Source: Pseudomonas sp. HAR-UPW-AIA-41
GTDB taxonomy: Bacteria > Pseudomonadota > Gammaproteobacteria > Pseudomonadales > Pseudomonadaceae
Length of the DNA: 64,000 nucleotides
Assembly (NCBI RefSeq): GCF_002304225.1
Contig: NZ_NSLB01000003.1
Span: 186,001 to 250,000, forward strand
Direction of reading: 5' to 3'
The position numbers were made by a program, and so were the translations under genes. The notes under the pieces are model-generated. The model searched no databases. It was given only the letters and a program-made list of their open reading frames with translations, and was not told where the DNA came from. Below are positions 56,805 through 64,000 of this stretch, one piece after another. How positions within the stretch are numbered: the stretch's first letter is position 1; each line of letters starts with the position of its first letter.

Positions 56805-58706
56805 ATGATTGCGCCTGAGTCTCCCCCTGTTGCAGGCAACCCATTGCGGACCTTACAGCGTCATCGCCTGGCGCAGTTGCTGAAGATTTTGCTGGCGGCG
56901 CTGACCCTGATTGGTCTGTCCAATCTGTACTTTGCCAACTGGCTGACGTTAGGTCTGCTGAGCTTGGCGGGCGGCATGCTTTTCAGCTCATATCGTCTGT
57001 TGCAGCGTGGACGTGCCGATGAGTCCGCGGCCTTGATGCTATGGACGCTGGTCAGCCTGGTGAGCCTGATCATGTGGGTTGATCTTGGTCTGCGCGACAG
57101 CGGACTGCTGGCCTATCCGGGGTTTCTGGTGTTTGCTGCGATTTTAGCCAGTCGTCGTACCTTCTTTGCCTTGCTGGCGTTCATGCTGCTGAACGTCAGT
57201 CTGCTGGCGCTCGGTAATTTGCAGGGGTGGCACGTCAATCGCCTACCTCCAGTCCGTATTGGCACCTGGATCGACATCACCTGCATTCTGTCTGTCATCG
57301 CCTCTGCGGTGTGGCTACTGGCCGGCGATCTGCGAGATGCGTTGCTGCGCCTCGGAGAGGAGAATCAGCGTGTGCGCCAGTCGCAGGCACAGATCGAATT
57401 TCTCGCCCAGCATGACGCGCTGACCCAACTGCCTAATCGAGTGCTGGCGCGCGCACGTTGTGACCAGGCCCTGAGCCAGGCTCGTCGAGAAGGAAGCGGT
57501 GCGGCGCTTCTGTTTCTTGATCTGGACAACTTCAAGACACTCAATGACTCGCTGGGGCATGTGGCTGGTGATCGTTTGCTGCAGCATGTGGCTGAGCAGT
57601 TACGCCGTGGCACCCGCGAAGGGGACACGGTATGCCGGCAGAGTGGTGATGAGTTTCTTGTGGTGCTGGGTGATATCGCTGATGTGGATGCGGTGGCGGC
57701 AATCGCCTCTGAGTTACTGGAACTCTTGGCGCTTCCTCTGGATATCGATGGTATCGAGGTCAGCGCCACATGCTCGCTGGGCATTGCATTGTTCCCGGTG
57801 GATGGCGATGACTTCGATACGCTGCTGAAAAAAGCCGATATCGCGATGTACCGGGCCAAGGACAGCGGGCGTAACAACTTCCGTTTCTATGATGCGCAGA
57901 TGAACACCAGCGTTCTGGAGCATCTGCACATGATCACAGCCATGCGCCAGGGGTTTTCCCGCGGTGAGTTCAGCCTGCACTACCAGGCGCAGTACGACTT
58001 GCGTAGTGGCCGTGTGGTCGGTGCCGAAGCTTTGTTGCGTTGGCAGCATCCCCAGTTCGGTCAGGTTTCACCGTCAGTGTTTATTCCTCTGGCGGAAAAG
58101 TCCGGACTGATCATCGAGCTCGGCGCCTGGGTATTGCAGCAGGCCTGTGCTCAGGCTGCGCAGTGGCTGTCCGAGGGACTCTCACTGGTTATGGCGGTGA
58201 ATCTTTCGCCTTTACAGATGCGTCGACACGATATTGATCAGATGGTTAGCCAGGCACTGAACAGCAGTGGTCTCCCGGCGGAGTTGCTGGAGTTAGAACT
58301 GACCGAGTCGATGCTCATCGATGACTCCAGTGGTCTGACCGACATGCTGGCACGCTTGAGGGCTATGGGCATAACCTTGGCCATCGATGACTTTGGCACC
58401 GGCTATTCCAACCTGGCTTACCTAAAGCGCTTTGATGTTGAATCACTGAAGATTGACCAATCCTTTGTCCGTCGCCTGTGCGAGGACAGTCAGGATGAGG
58501 CTATCGTGCGGGCCATCATCCAGATGGCGGCCAGCCTCAACCTGCATACGGTGGCCGAGGGTATCGAGGACGCCGCTACCTTGCTTCGATTGAGGGAGCT
58601 GGGCTGCACGCGTGGCCAGGGTTTCTACTGGGCGCCGGCGTTGCCCGCAGAGAGCTTTGCCGAACGTGCGCGAGCACCGGTGGCACAGACCGTGGCTCAG
58701 TCGTAG
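56805..58706 (+). CDS. Membrane GGDEF-EAL protein (cyclic di-GMP turnover)
   Basis: A 633-residue protein with an N-terminal region of about five or six membrane helices (residues 20-178), a short coiled coil, a GGDEF domain and an EAL domain. The GGDEF signature reads SGDEF (about 280-284), a change of the first glycine. The EAL domain keeps its metal and catalytic residues (EALLRWQHP near 408, VNLSPLQ, ELTES, AIDDFGTGYSN, LKIDQSFV, TVAEGIED). It is therefore probably an active phosphodiesterase; cyclase activity is doubtful but not excluded. It converges on the GreA-like gene with a 10-base overlap. Confidence 0.9.
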   Translation: MIAPESPPVAGNPLRTLQRHRLAQLLKILLAALTLIGLSNLYFANWLTLGLLSLAGGMLFSSYRLLQRGRADESAALMLWTLVSLVSLIMWVDLGLRDSGLLAYPGFLVFAAILASRRTFFALLAFMLLNVSLLALGNLQGWHVNRLPPVRIGTWIDITCILSVIASAVWLLAGDLRDALLRLGEENQRVRQSQAQIEFLAQHDALTQLPNRVLARARCDQALSQARREGSGAALLFLDLDNFKTLNDSLGHVAGDRLLQHVAEQLRRGTREGDTVCRQSGDEFLVVLGDIADVDAVAAIASELLELLALPLDIDGIEVSATCSLGIALFPVDGDDFDTLLKKADIAMYRAKDSGRNNFRFYDAQMNTSVLEHLHMITAMRQGFSRGEFSLHYQAQYDLRSGRVVGAEALLRWQHPQFGQVSPSVFIPLAEKSGLIIELGAWVLQQACAQAAQWLSEGLSLVMAVNLSPLQMRRHDIDQMVSQALNSSGLPAELLELELTESMLIDDSSGLTDMLARLRAMGITLAIDDFGTGYSNLAYLKRFDVESLKIDQSFVRRLCEDSQDEAIVRAIIQMAASLNLHTVAEGIEDAATLLRLRELGCTRGQGFYWAPALPAESFAERARAPVAQTVAQS

Positions 58707-59167
58707 GCGACGACTGTCAGTGTTCTTCCCGCCACCTGCAGTTCGTCGCCTTCCTGCAGTCCCAGCAGCTGGCGCGTCAGTGGCGCTTGTGGGCTGATCA
58801 GCAGTACCTCGCCTTGTTCGCTCTCGAGCTTACCGGCGGCGCCCTCCGGCCCGAGGAACAACTGCTGGCGACGCCCCTGCTCATCTTCCAGACTCACGAG
58901 CGAAGTCAGCTGGATGCCGCGTTCGGTATCGTGCGGCCTGAGGCTCAGAGCGTTGTAACGTAACAGGGCTTCGCGCAGTTCGAGTACTCGCCGGGAGTGC
59001 CCTGCCGCCAGGTAGGAAGCTTCCAGTCCCAGGGTGTCGTACTGGTTTTCCGCCACGCTCTCCTCGTGGGTCGCATCCGCATGGGCCGCTTCGGCAGCCA
59101 GCACGGCCTGCTGCAGGTCGGCATTGAGGCGCTGGATGATGTGAGCCAGCAGGGCAGGTTTGTCCAT
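58697..59167 (-). CDS. GreA/GreB-like transcription factor family protein
   Basis: A 156-residue two-part protein: an N-terminal helical hairpin (about 1-75) whose turn is acidic (ATHEESVAENQYDT), and a C-terminal FKBP-like Gre domain (about 85-154) with VLLISPQAPLTRQLLGLQEGDE. GreA and GreB place acidic residues from such a tip into the RNA polymerase secondary channel to stimulate transcript cleavage. This protein is related but its exact activity is not established from sequence. Its 3' end overlaps the GGDEF-EAL gene tail to tail. Confidence 0.78.
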   Translation of the reverse strand: MDKPALLAHIIQRLNADLQQAVLAAEAAHADATHEESVAENQYDTLGLEASYLAAGHSRRVLELREALLRYNALSLRPHDTERGIQLTSLVSLEDEQGRRQQLFLGPEGAAGKLESEQGEVLLISPQAPLTRQLLGLQEGDELQVAGRTLTVVAYD

Positions 59168-59253
59168 GGTCGACTACAACCAAAGCTGAGGGAGGTAGAT
59201 TGTCGCCTGAGGCTAGCGGGGTGGCCAATCGTCTTACTTGGGGGGATGAGGTG

Positions 59254-59547
59254 ATGTTTAGCAAGCAACTCTTGCTGCTCCTGCTGCTCGGGACGTTCAG
59301 CTCAGTGTGGGCGGCGATCGAGCCTGGCCGGGCAACGCCGCAGCCCTATGGCAGCCCTCCTGTAATGCAGAACCCAGCGTTGAGCCCTGCGCCCTATGGG
59401 CATGCTCCCCTGCTACGTGGGCCTGGGGCCGCCACGCACCAACCATCGGTTAGCTCGCCGACTGTGCCTGGTACTCTGCAACGTCCAGCTACTTCCACGA
59501 TCAGGCCAGCTGAACAAAAGACCGGCGATAAAGCCGGTGAACGTTGA
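59254..59547 (+). CDS. Small secreted proline-rich protein of unknown function
   Basis: A 97-residue protein with a signal peptide (MFSKQLLLLLLLGTFSSVWA). The mature part is low complexity, rich in Pro, Ala, Ser and Thr, with repeated PYG units (PQPYGSPP, PAPYGHAP). No domain is recognised. The ATG at 59254 was preferred because the signal peptide starts there. Confidence 0.6.
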   Translation: MFSKQLLLLLLLGTFSSVWAAIEPGRATPQPYGSPPVMQNPALSPAPYGHAPLLRGPGAATHQPSVSSPTVPGTLQRPATSTIRPAEQKTGDKAGER

Positions 59548-59611
59548 ACCGACTGGCGTCGGGTAATTCGCTACCGTTGCTGACAGCAGGAAACGGTTGG
59601 CAGGAGAGCAT

Positions 59612-60469
59612 GTGAACAGGGCGCAAAGCGATTATTCGATCTACCGACAGGTAGTGTCGCAATTGATGGAGGGGCAGGAGCAATTACCCAGTCTGCCCAG
59701 CATCACCCTGGAGATTCGTTCCGCGCTGCGGGCCGGTGACGTCAGTCTGACTGGCTTGGCGCGCTTGATCAGCCGTGATCCGGCCTTGAGCGCACTGCTG
59801 ATGAAGTATGCCTCCAGTGCTCTGCTGCGGCCTCGGCGTCCCCCAAAGACCCTGCTTGAGGTGCTCAATGTACTCGGCTTGGATCAGGTGGATCGGATCA
59901 CCATGGCGCACAGCGTGAAAAGCCTGTTTACCTTGCACAGTGCCGGGCATAAAAAATTGTTTCTTGAAGCATGGGAGCGCTTGGTTCTCAAGGCCAGCAT
60001 GGCGGCTTTCCTGGCCAGGATGATTGGGCATGTGCATCCCGAGCATGCACTGCTTGCCAGTTTGCTCAGTGAGGTGGGAACCCTGGGCGTGCTTTCGGCG
60101 TTCAAGGGCGAAATTGATGCACCGACCCGCGAGTTGTATTACGGCTTGTGCAGGGAGTACAGCAAGTCACTGGGGGTGATCATGTTGAAAAAGTGGGCGG
60201 TCGATGAGGAATACATCGAGGTTATTCGCCACACCGGCAATTGGCATGAGCGTCTCTCTGTTGAAGTGCAACTGACTGATTTGGTTAATCTCAGCCTCTA
60301 CCACGCTATCAAAGAGATAAATCCGCTGACGGACTTGCCGCCTTTGCAAAGCCTGGCAGCTTACGAAAAGCTTCTCCCGCCGCTCGACTTCATCAGCGAG
60401 AACGGCGAGCTGACCTTGCTGGTCAGCCACCAGGCCGAGATTCACGCCATCGCCGAAGCCTTGCGCTAG
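59612..60469 (+). CDS. HDOD domain signalling protein
   Basis: A 285-residue protein whose core is one HDOD domain: LPSLPSITLEIRSALRAGDVSLTGL, ISRDPALSALLMKYASS and SLLSEVGTLGVL. HDOD is a non-catalytic relative of HD phosphohydrolases, often near cyclic di-GMP and chemotaxis genes. The start is the GTG at 59612 with AGGAGAG before it; an ATG two bases earlier is out of frame. Confidence 0.85.
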   Translation: MNRAQSDYSIYRQVVSQLMEGQEQLPSLPSITLEIRSALRAGDVSLTGLARLISRDPALSALLMKYASSALLRPRRPPKTLLEVLNVLGLDQVDRITMAHSVKSLFTLHSAGHKKLFLEAWERLVLKASMAAFLARMIGHVHPEHALLASLLSEVGTLGVLSAFKGEIDAPTRELYYGLCREYSKSLGVIMLKKWAVDEEYIEVIRHTGNWHERLSVEVQLTDLVNLSLYHAIKEINPLTDLPPLQSLAAYEKLLPPLDFISENGELTLLVSHQAEIHAIAEALR

Positions 60470-60491
60470 CCGCTGATCCCCTTGTGGAGGC

Positions 60492-61880
60492 CTAAACCTC
60501 CAGCAAGCGCACCTTCAATGCCCGTCCCTTGATCTTGCCGGCACTCAGACGTTTGAGGGCGCTGCGGGCCACGGAGCGCTCGACCGCGACGAAAGCCTGG
60601 TAATCGAAGATGGCGATCTTGCCCACCTGGCTGCCGGGGATGCCGGCCTCTCCCGTGAGGGCACCGAGGATGTCGCCTGGTCGTAGCTTGTCCTTGCGCC
60701 CGGCGGCAATGCACAGGCTCTGCATCGGGGCCTGCAGGCCGGCACCTGAGGCTGCTTTGAGTTCGTCGAGGCTGGCCCAGTGCAGCGGGCTGCGCTGCAG
60801 GTCTTCGATGGCCTGTGCGCGGGAGGCTTCGGACGGTGCTACCAGGCTCAGGGCCAGGCCCTTGGCGCCGGCACGGCCGCTGCGGCCAATACGGTGGATA
60901 TGCACTTCCGGATCGCGCGCCAGCTCGACGTTGATGACCATTTCCAGATCGCTGATATCCAGCCCGCGAGCGGCCACATCGGTGGCCACCAGCACGCTGC
61001 AGCTGCGGTTGGAAAACAGCGTCAGCACCTCGTCGCGGTCGCGCTGCTCCAGATCGCCGTGCAGAGCGAGGGCGGCAATATGCCGGCTGCGCAGCACCTC
61101 GACCAGCTCCTGGCATTGCTGGCGGGTATGACAGAAGGCCACGCTGGATTGCGGACGGAAGTGCTCCAGTACTCGCGCGACCAGCTCAAGCCGCTGCCGA
61201 GGATCGATCTCGTAGAAACGCTGCTCGATCTGGTTGTCGCTGTGCAGGGCCTCGACCTTGACCTGCTGCGGCTGGCGCATGAAGGTCGCCGCCAGTTGCT
61301 CGATGCCAGCCGGGTAGGTGGCCGAGAACAGCAGCGTCTGCCGCTTGCCCGGGGTCTGGTTGATGATCTCGGCAATGCTGTCGTAGAAGCCCATGTCGAG
61401 CATGCGGTCGGCTTCGTCGAGCACCAGGGTGTTGAGACCGTCGAGCTTCAGCGTGCCCTTGCGCAGGTGTTCCTGAATGCGCCCCGGGGTGCCGACGATG
61501 ACGTGGGCGCCGTGCTCCAGCGAGCCGATCTGCGGGCCGAAGGGCACGCCACCGCAGAGGGTGAGAATCTTGATGTTGTCGGCGGCGCGGGCCAGTCGGC
61601 GCAGTTCCTTGGCTACCTGATCGGCCAGCTCGCGGGTCGGGCAGAGCACCAGTGCCTGGCAACCGAAGAAGCGCGGGTTCAGCGGTGCCAGCAGGGCGAT
61701 ACCAAAGGCGGCGGTCTTGCCGCTGCCGGTCTTGGCCTGGGCGATCAGGTCGCAGCCCTGCAGCATCAGCGGCAGGCTCGCGGCCTGAATCGGAGTCATC
61801 TGCTGATAGCCGAGGGCTTCGAGGTTAGCCAGCATGGCGGGTTTCAGCGACAGGCTGGAAAAGAGCGAGGAAGTGGTCAC
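60492..61880 (-). CDS. dbpA: ATP-dependent 23S rRNA helicase DbpA
   Basis: A 462-residue DEAD-box helicase: [51 protein letters not shown] and HRIGRSGRAG. The C-terminal domain (about 385-462) with GDILGALTGEAGIPG, KIAIFDYQAFVAVE and KIKGRALKVRLL is the DbpA RNA-binding domain that recognises hairpin 92 of 23S rRNA. It acts in large-subunit assembly. Confidence 0.93.
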   Translation of the reverse strand: MTTSSLFSSLSLKPAMLANLEALGYQQMTPIQAASLPLMLQGCDLIAQAKTGSGKTAAFGIALLAPLNPRFFGCQALVLCPTRELADQVAKELRRLARAADNIKILTLCGGVPFGPQIGSLEHGAHVIVGTPGRIQEHLRKGTLKLDGLNTLVLDEADRMLDMGFYDSIAEIINQTPGKRQTLLFSATYPAGIEQLAATFMRQPQQVKVEALHSDNQIEQRFYEIDPRQRLELVARVLEHFRPQSSVAFCHTRQQCQELVEVLRSRHIAALALHGDLEQRDRDEVLTLFSNRSCSVLVATDVAARGLDISDLEMVINVELARDPEVHIHRIGRSGRAGAKGLALSLVAPSEASRAQAIEDLQRSPLHWASLDELKAASGAGLQAPMQSLCIAAGRKDKLRPGDILGALTGEAGIPGSQVGKIAIFDYQAFVAVERSVARSALKRLSAGKIKGRALKVRLLEV

Positions 61881-61962
61881 GGTAGGCCGTCTGGCAAAGA
61901 ATAGGCCGGCAGTTTAGCAGGGCGTCCATGCTGGTGGGGCGGGAGGCGCCGAGTGGGACTGC

Positions 61963-63201
61963 TCAGCCCGGTGACTGGACCAGTTGCACGGTACGCCCGC
62001 GCCCATCAGCCTTGGCCTGATAAAGGTTGTCGTCGGCCTGGCGTAGTAGGTTTTCCAGTTTCTCGTCCCAACCTTGGTAGACCCCGGCGCTAAAACTTAA
62101 TGGCGGCGCCCCAGGGCTGTAGCTCAGGGTGGCCAGCTGGGTGCGGAATCGGTCGAGTTGCAGGCTCAATTGCTCGGCGGTCAGCAGGGGGCTGAGTAGC
62201 GCGAACTCTTCACCACCCAGCCGTCCCTGTAGGGCTTGGGGAAAAGCCGTGCGCAGCGCGTTGGCGAAGGTCAGGAGGGCTGAATCGCCGCTGGCATGGC
62301 CGAACTGGTCGTTGATCCGCTTGAAATGATCGAGGTCGAGCATGGCGACCGCCACTGGGCGTTTTTTGCGCAGTACCTGTTGGCACTGCTCTGTGAAGGC
62401 GCGGCGGTTTAGCAGCCCTGTCAGGCTATCGAACAGGGCTGCGCGCTCCAGTGCGTGCAGCAGGTCGCGCCGGTCGAGGGCGTGCATGACACGACAGTTG
62501 AGCTCTTCGGGGTAGAAGGGTTTGCGCAGGAAGTCGTCTGCGCCCTGCTTGATGAACTGAGCGCTGAGAGAGCCTTTTCCGTCGGCCGAAAGCCCCAGAA
62601 TGATCAGCTCGGTCCGCTTGAGCTCATGGCGTAGGCGTTTCACAAGCTCGAAACCCGAGAGACCTGGCATGGTGTGGTCGACCAGCAGCAGGTCCATATC
62701 CGGCTGCTCCTGGAGAATGCGCAGTGCTTCCAGACCGTCGTCAGCCTCGACAATCTGATAAAGATGAGGGGTAAGAATGCGGCGGATGAAGTTGCGGGTG
62801 GCTGCCGAATCATCGGCAATCAGCAGCTTGATATGGCGATTACGCTCCAGGCGGTGCAGCAGGCGCAAAGCGTAGGTGTAGGAGTGGCTTTCCTTGAGCA
62901 CGTAGTCGACCACGCCCTTGAGCAGCAACTCGTCGCGGCGCTGCTCGTCGTAAGTGGCGGTGAGAACTACGGTGGGCAAGTGATAGCGAAGGACCAAGTC
63001 GACCACTTCGCCATTCGGTGCGTCCGGCAGGTGAAGGTCGACCAGAGCGGCGAACAGCTGGCCGGCGAAGGTCTCCAGAACGACCTCTGCTTCGGCCAGT
63101 GAGGCGCAGAAGATCGGCTGCAACTCGCTTTCCTGCTGGAACTGATGCTGCAGAACCTTCAGCACCAGAGGGCTGTCTTCGATGACTAAAATTGTCTGCA
63201 C
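61963..63201 (-). CDS. Response regulator with two receiver domains and a GGDEF diguanylate cyclase
   Basis: A 412-residue protein. Receiver 1 (1-118) keeps an Asp in AALVDLHLPD; receiver 2 (about 122-240) has LLLVDHTMPGLSG and KPFYPEE. The C-terminal domain (about 250-410) has DSLTGLLNRRAF, MLDLDHFKRINDQFGH and an intact GGEEF (RLGGEEFALL), so it should make cyclic di-GMP when phosphorylated. No RxxD inhibitory site is seen at the usual place before GGEEF. The cognate kinase is not adjacent. Confidence 0.9.
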   Translation of the reverse strand: MQTILVIEDSPLVLKVLQHQFQQESELQPIFCASLAEAEVVLETFAGQLFAALVDLHLPDAPNGEVVDLVLRYHLPTVVLTATYDEQRRDELLLKGVVDYVLKESHSYTYALRLLHRLERNRHIKLLIADDSAATRNFIRRILTPHLYQIVEADDGLEALRILQEQPDMDLLLVDHTMPGLSGFELVKRLRHELKRTELIILGLSADGKGSLSAQFIKQGADDFLRKPFYPEELNCRVMHALDRRDLLHALERAALFDSLTGLLNRRAFTEQCQQVLRKKRPVAVAMLDLDHFKRINDQFGHASGDSALLTFANALRTAFPQALQGRLGGEEFALLSPLLTAEQLSLQLDRFRTQLATLSYSPGAPPLSFSAGVYQGWDEKLENLLRQADDNLYQAKADGRGRTVQLVQSPG

Positions 63202-63380
63202 AGAGCGCTCCTGTTCAATGCCTTCAGCATGGCACAGTCACGCGGTGTCGTCAGCGAGGCGCGGTAGAAGTTGCCGGTCTATATGGCTTACTTCAGCCAG
63301 AAGACAATTTCTTACCTTGGTTGCGGTGCTTCTAGCCTATCCTTAGTGAAGTCTGCAGTGGTGTTGATGGACGAGTTACT

Positions 63381-64000
63381 GTGCTGAAAAAAATCGATGT
63401 GGCGCACCTGCGTTTAGGCATGTACATCCATGAGTTTTGTGGCTCTTGGATGGAGCATCCTTTCTGGAAAGCCAAGTTTGTCCTTGAAACACAGAAAGAT
63501 CTGCTGCGTGTCCGCGAAAGCGCTGTGCGTGAAATCTGGATCGATACCAGCAAGGGGCTGGATATTGAGGCCGGGCAAGCCAGCCAGAGCGAAGAGGAAG
63601 TGGCTGCTGAGACGGAGGCCCGTTTGCTTGCCGCAGTGGTGGAGCCTGTTAAACAGCCCAGGGCAAGTCTGGACGACGAGGTCGAACGTGCGCTGAAGCT
63701 CTGCTCTCGTTCGCGTGAAGCCGTAGTGGCGATGTTCAGTGATGCGCGCATGGGGCGGGCGATCGAAACCGAGCAAGCCGCAGCTCTGGTTGAGGAAATT
63801 TCCGACTCGGTGCTGCGTCACCCTAATGCTCTGATCAGCCTTGCACGTCTGAAAAGTGCCGATGAATACACCTACATGCACTCGGTAGCGGTCTGCGCGT
63901 TGATGATCGCGCTGGCCCGCCAATTGGGTTTGGCTGAGGCTCAGGTGCGTGAGGCCGGTCTGGCCGGACTGCTGCATGATGTCGGCAAGATGGCGATTCC
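63381..64000 (+). CDS. HD-GYP domain cyclic di-GMP phosphodiesterase (partial, runs off right edge)
   Basis: The gene starts at a GTG (VLKKIDVAHLRLGMYIHEF) and is cut by the window end after about 206 codons. The N-terminal part (1-60) with LRLGMYIHEFCGSWMEHPFW matches the DUF3391 region that precedes HD-GYP domains in Pseudomonas. The start of the HD-GYP domain is visible: YTYMHSVAVCALMIALARQLG and AGLLHDVGKMAIP with the HD pair. The GYP motif would lie beyond the edge. Confidence 0.85.
   Translation, partial: MLKKIDVAHLRLGMYIHEFCGSWMEHPFWKAKFVLETQKDLLRVRESAVREIWIDTSKGLDIEAGQASQSEEEVAAETEARLLAAVVEPVKQPRASLDDEVERALKLCSRSREAVVAMFSDARMGRAIETEQAAALVEEISDSVLRHPNALISLARLKSADEYTYMHSVAVCALMIALARQLGLAEAQVREAGLAGLLHDVGKMAI

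Overview
The window is one contiguous piece of a Pseudomonas chromosome. The evidence is gene order as well as gene content. Pyrimidine genes with an inactive dihydroorotase, ruvX, algH, tonB3, gshB and the pilGHIJK-chpABC twitching chemotaxis genes occur in the order known from P. aeruginosa. Blocks matching rsmE-bioA-rhlE-metF-sahH and metK-tkt-epd-pgk-fda follow. Most of the DNA is GC rich. The species looks like a Pseudomonas outside P. aeruginosa itself, because blocks that are apart in PAO1 are joined here and chpD/chpE are absent. I saw no tRNA, rRNA, CRISPR array, insertion sequence or prophage.

Layout. 1-1.7 kb: SOS-type radical SAM gene with a LexA box, and a duplicated TM2 membrane protein. 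1.7-7.6 kb (minus): pyrC', pyrB, pyrR, ruvX, algH, tonB3, gshB. 7.8-21.5 kb (plus): pilG-pilH-pilI-pilJ-pilK-chpA-chpB-chpC, the type IV pilus chemosensory pathway, with a 2535-residue multi-phosphotransfer kinase. 21.5-31.3 kb: alanine symporter, rsmE, bioA, cytochrome b561/YceI pair, rhlE, metF, and sahH under an S-adenosylhomocysteine (SAH) riboswitch. 31.6-43.2 kb (minus): a ten-gene CheD-containing chemotaxis operon that includes a PP2C-phosphatase/STAS partner-switching pair and has a sigma-28 type promoter just upstream. 43.4-48.7 kb: MAPEG protein, cytochrome c' lipoprotein, metK with an ArsR-methyltransferase fusion, LysR and TDT transporter. 48.9-54.7 kb: tkt, epd, pgk, lysozyme-inhibitor-like lipoprotein, fda. 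54.8-64 kb: hydrolase, YgjP-type protease, then a signalling-rich stretch (GGDEF-EAL, HDOD, double receiver-GGDEF, HD-GYP) with a GreA-like protein and dbpA.

How the genes work together. Two chemosensory systems are present: Pil-Chp for surface twitching and cAMP control, and a second one with an Aer-type redox receptor. The second also carries a phosphatase/anti-sigma and anti-anti-sigma pair that could feed chemosensory phosphorylation into a partner switch. The methyl cycle is covered by metF, sahH and metK, with two apparently separate SAH sensors: an RNA switch before sahH and a probable protein sensor beside metK.

Sequence quality. Three conserved genes (pyrB, rsmE, cheA) are each broken by loss of one G from a plus-strand G run. 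In each case the expected protein is restored by adding that base, so I treat them as probable sequencing or assembly errors.
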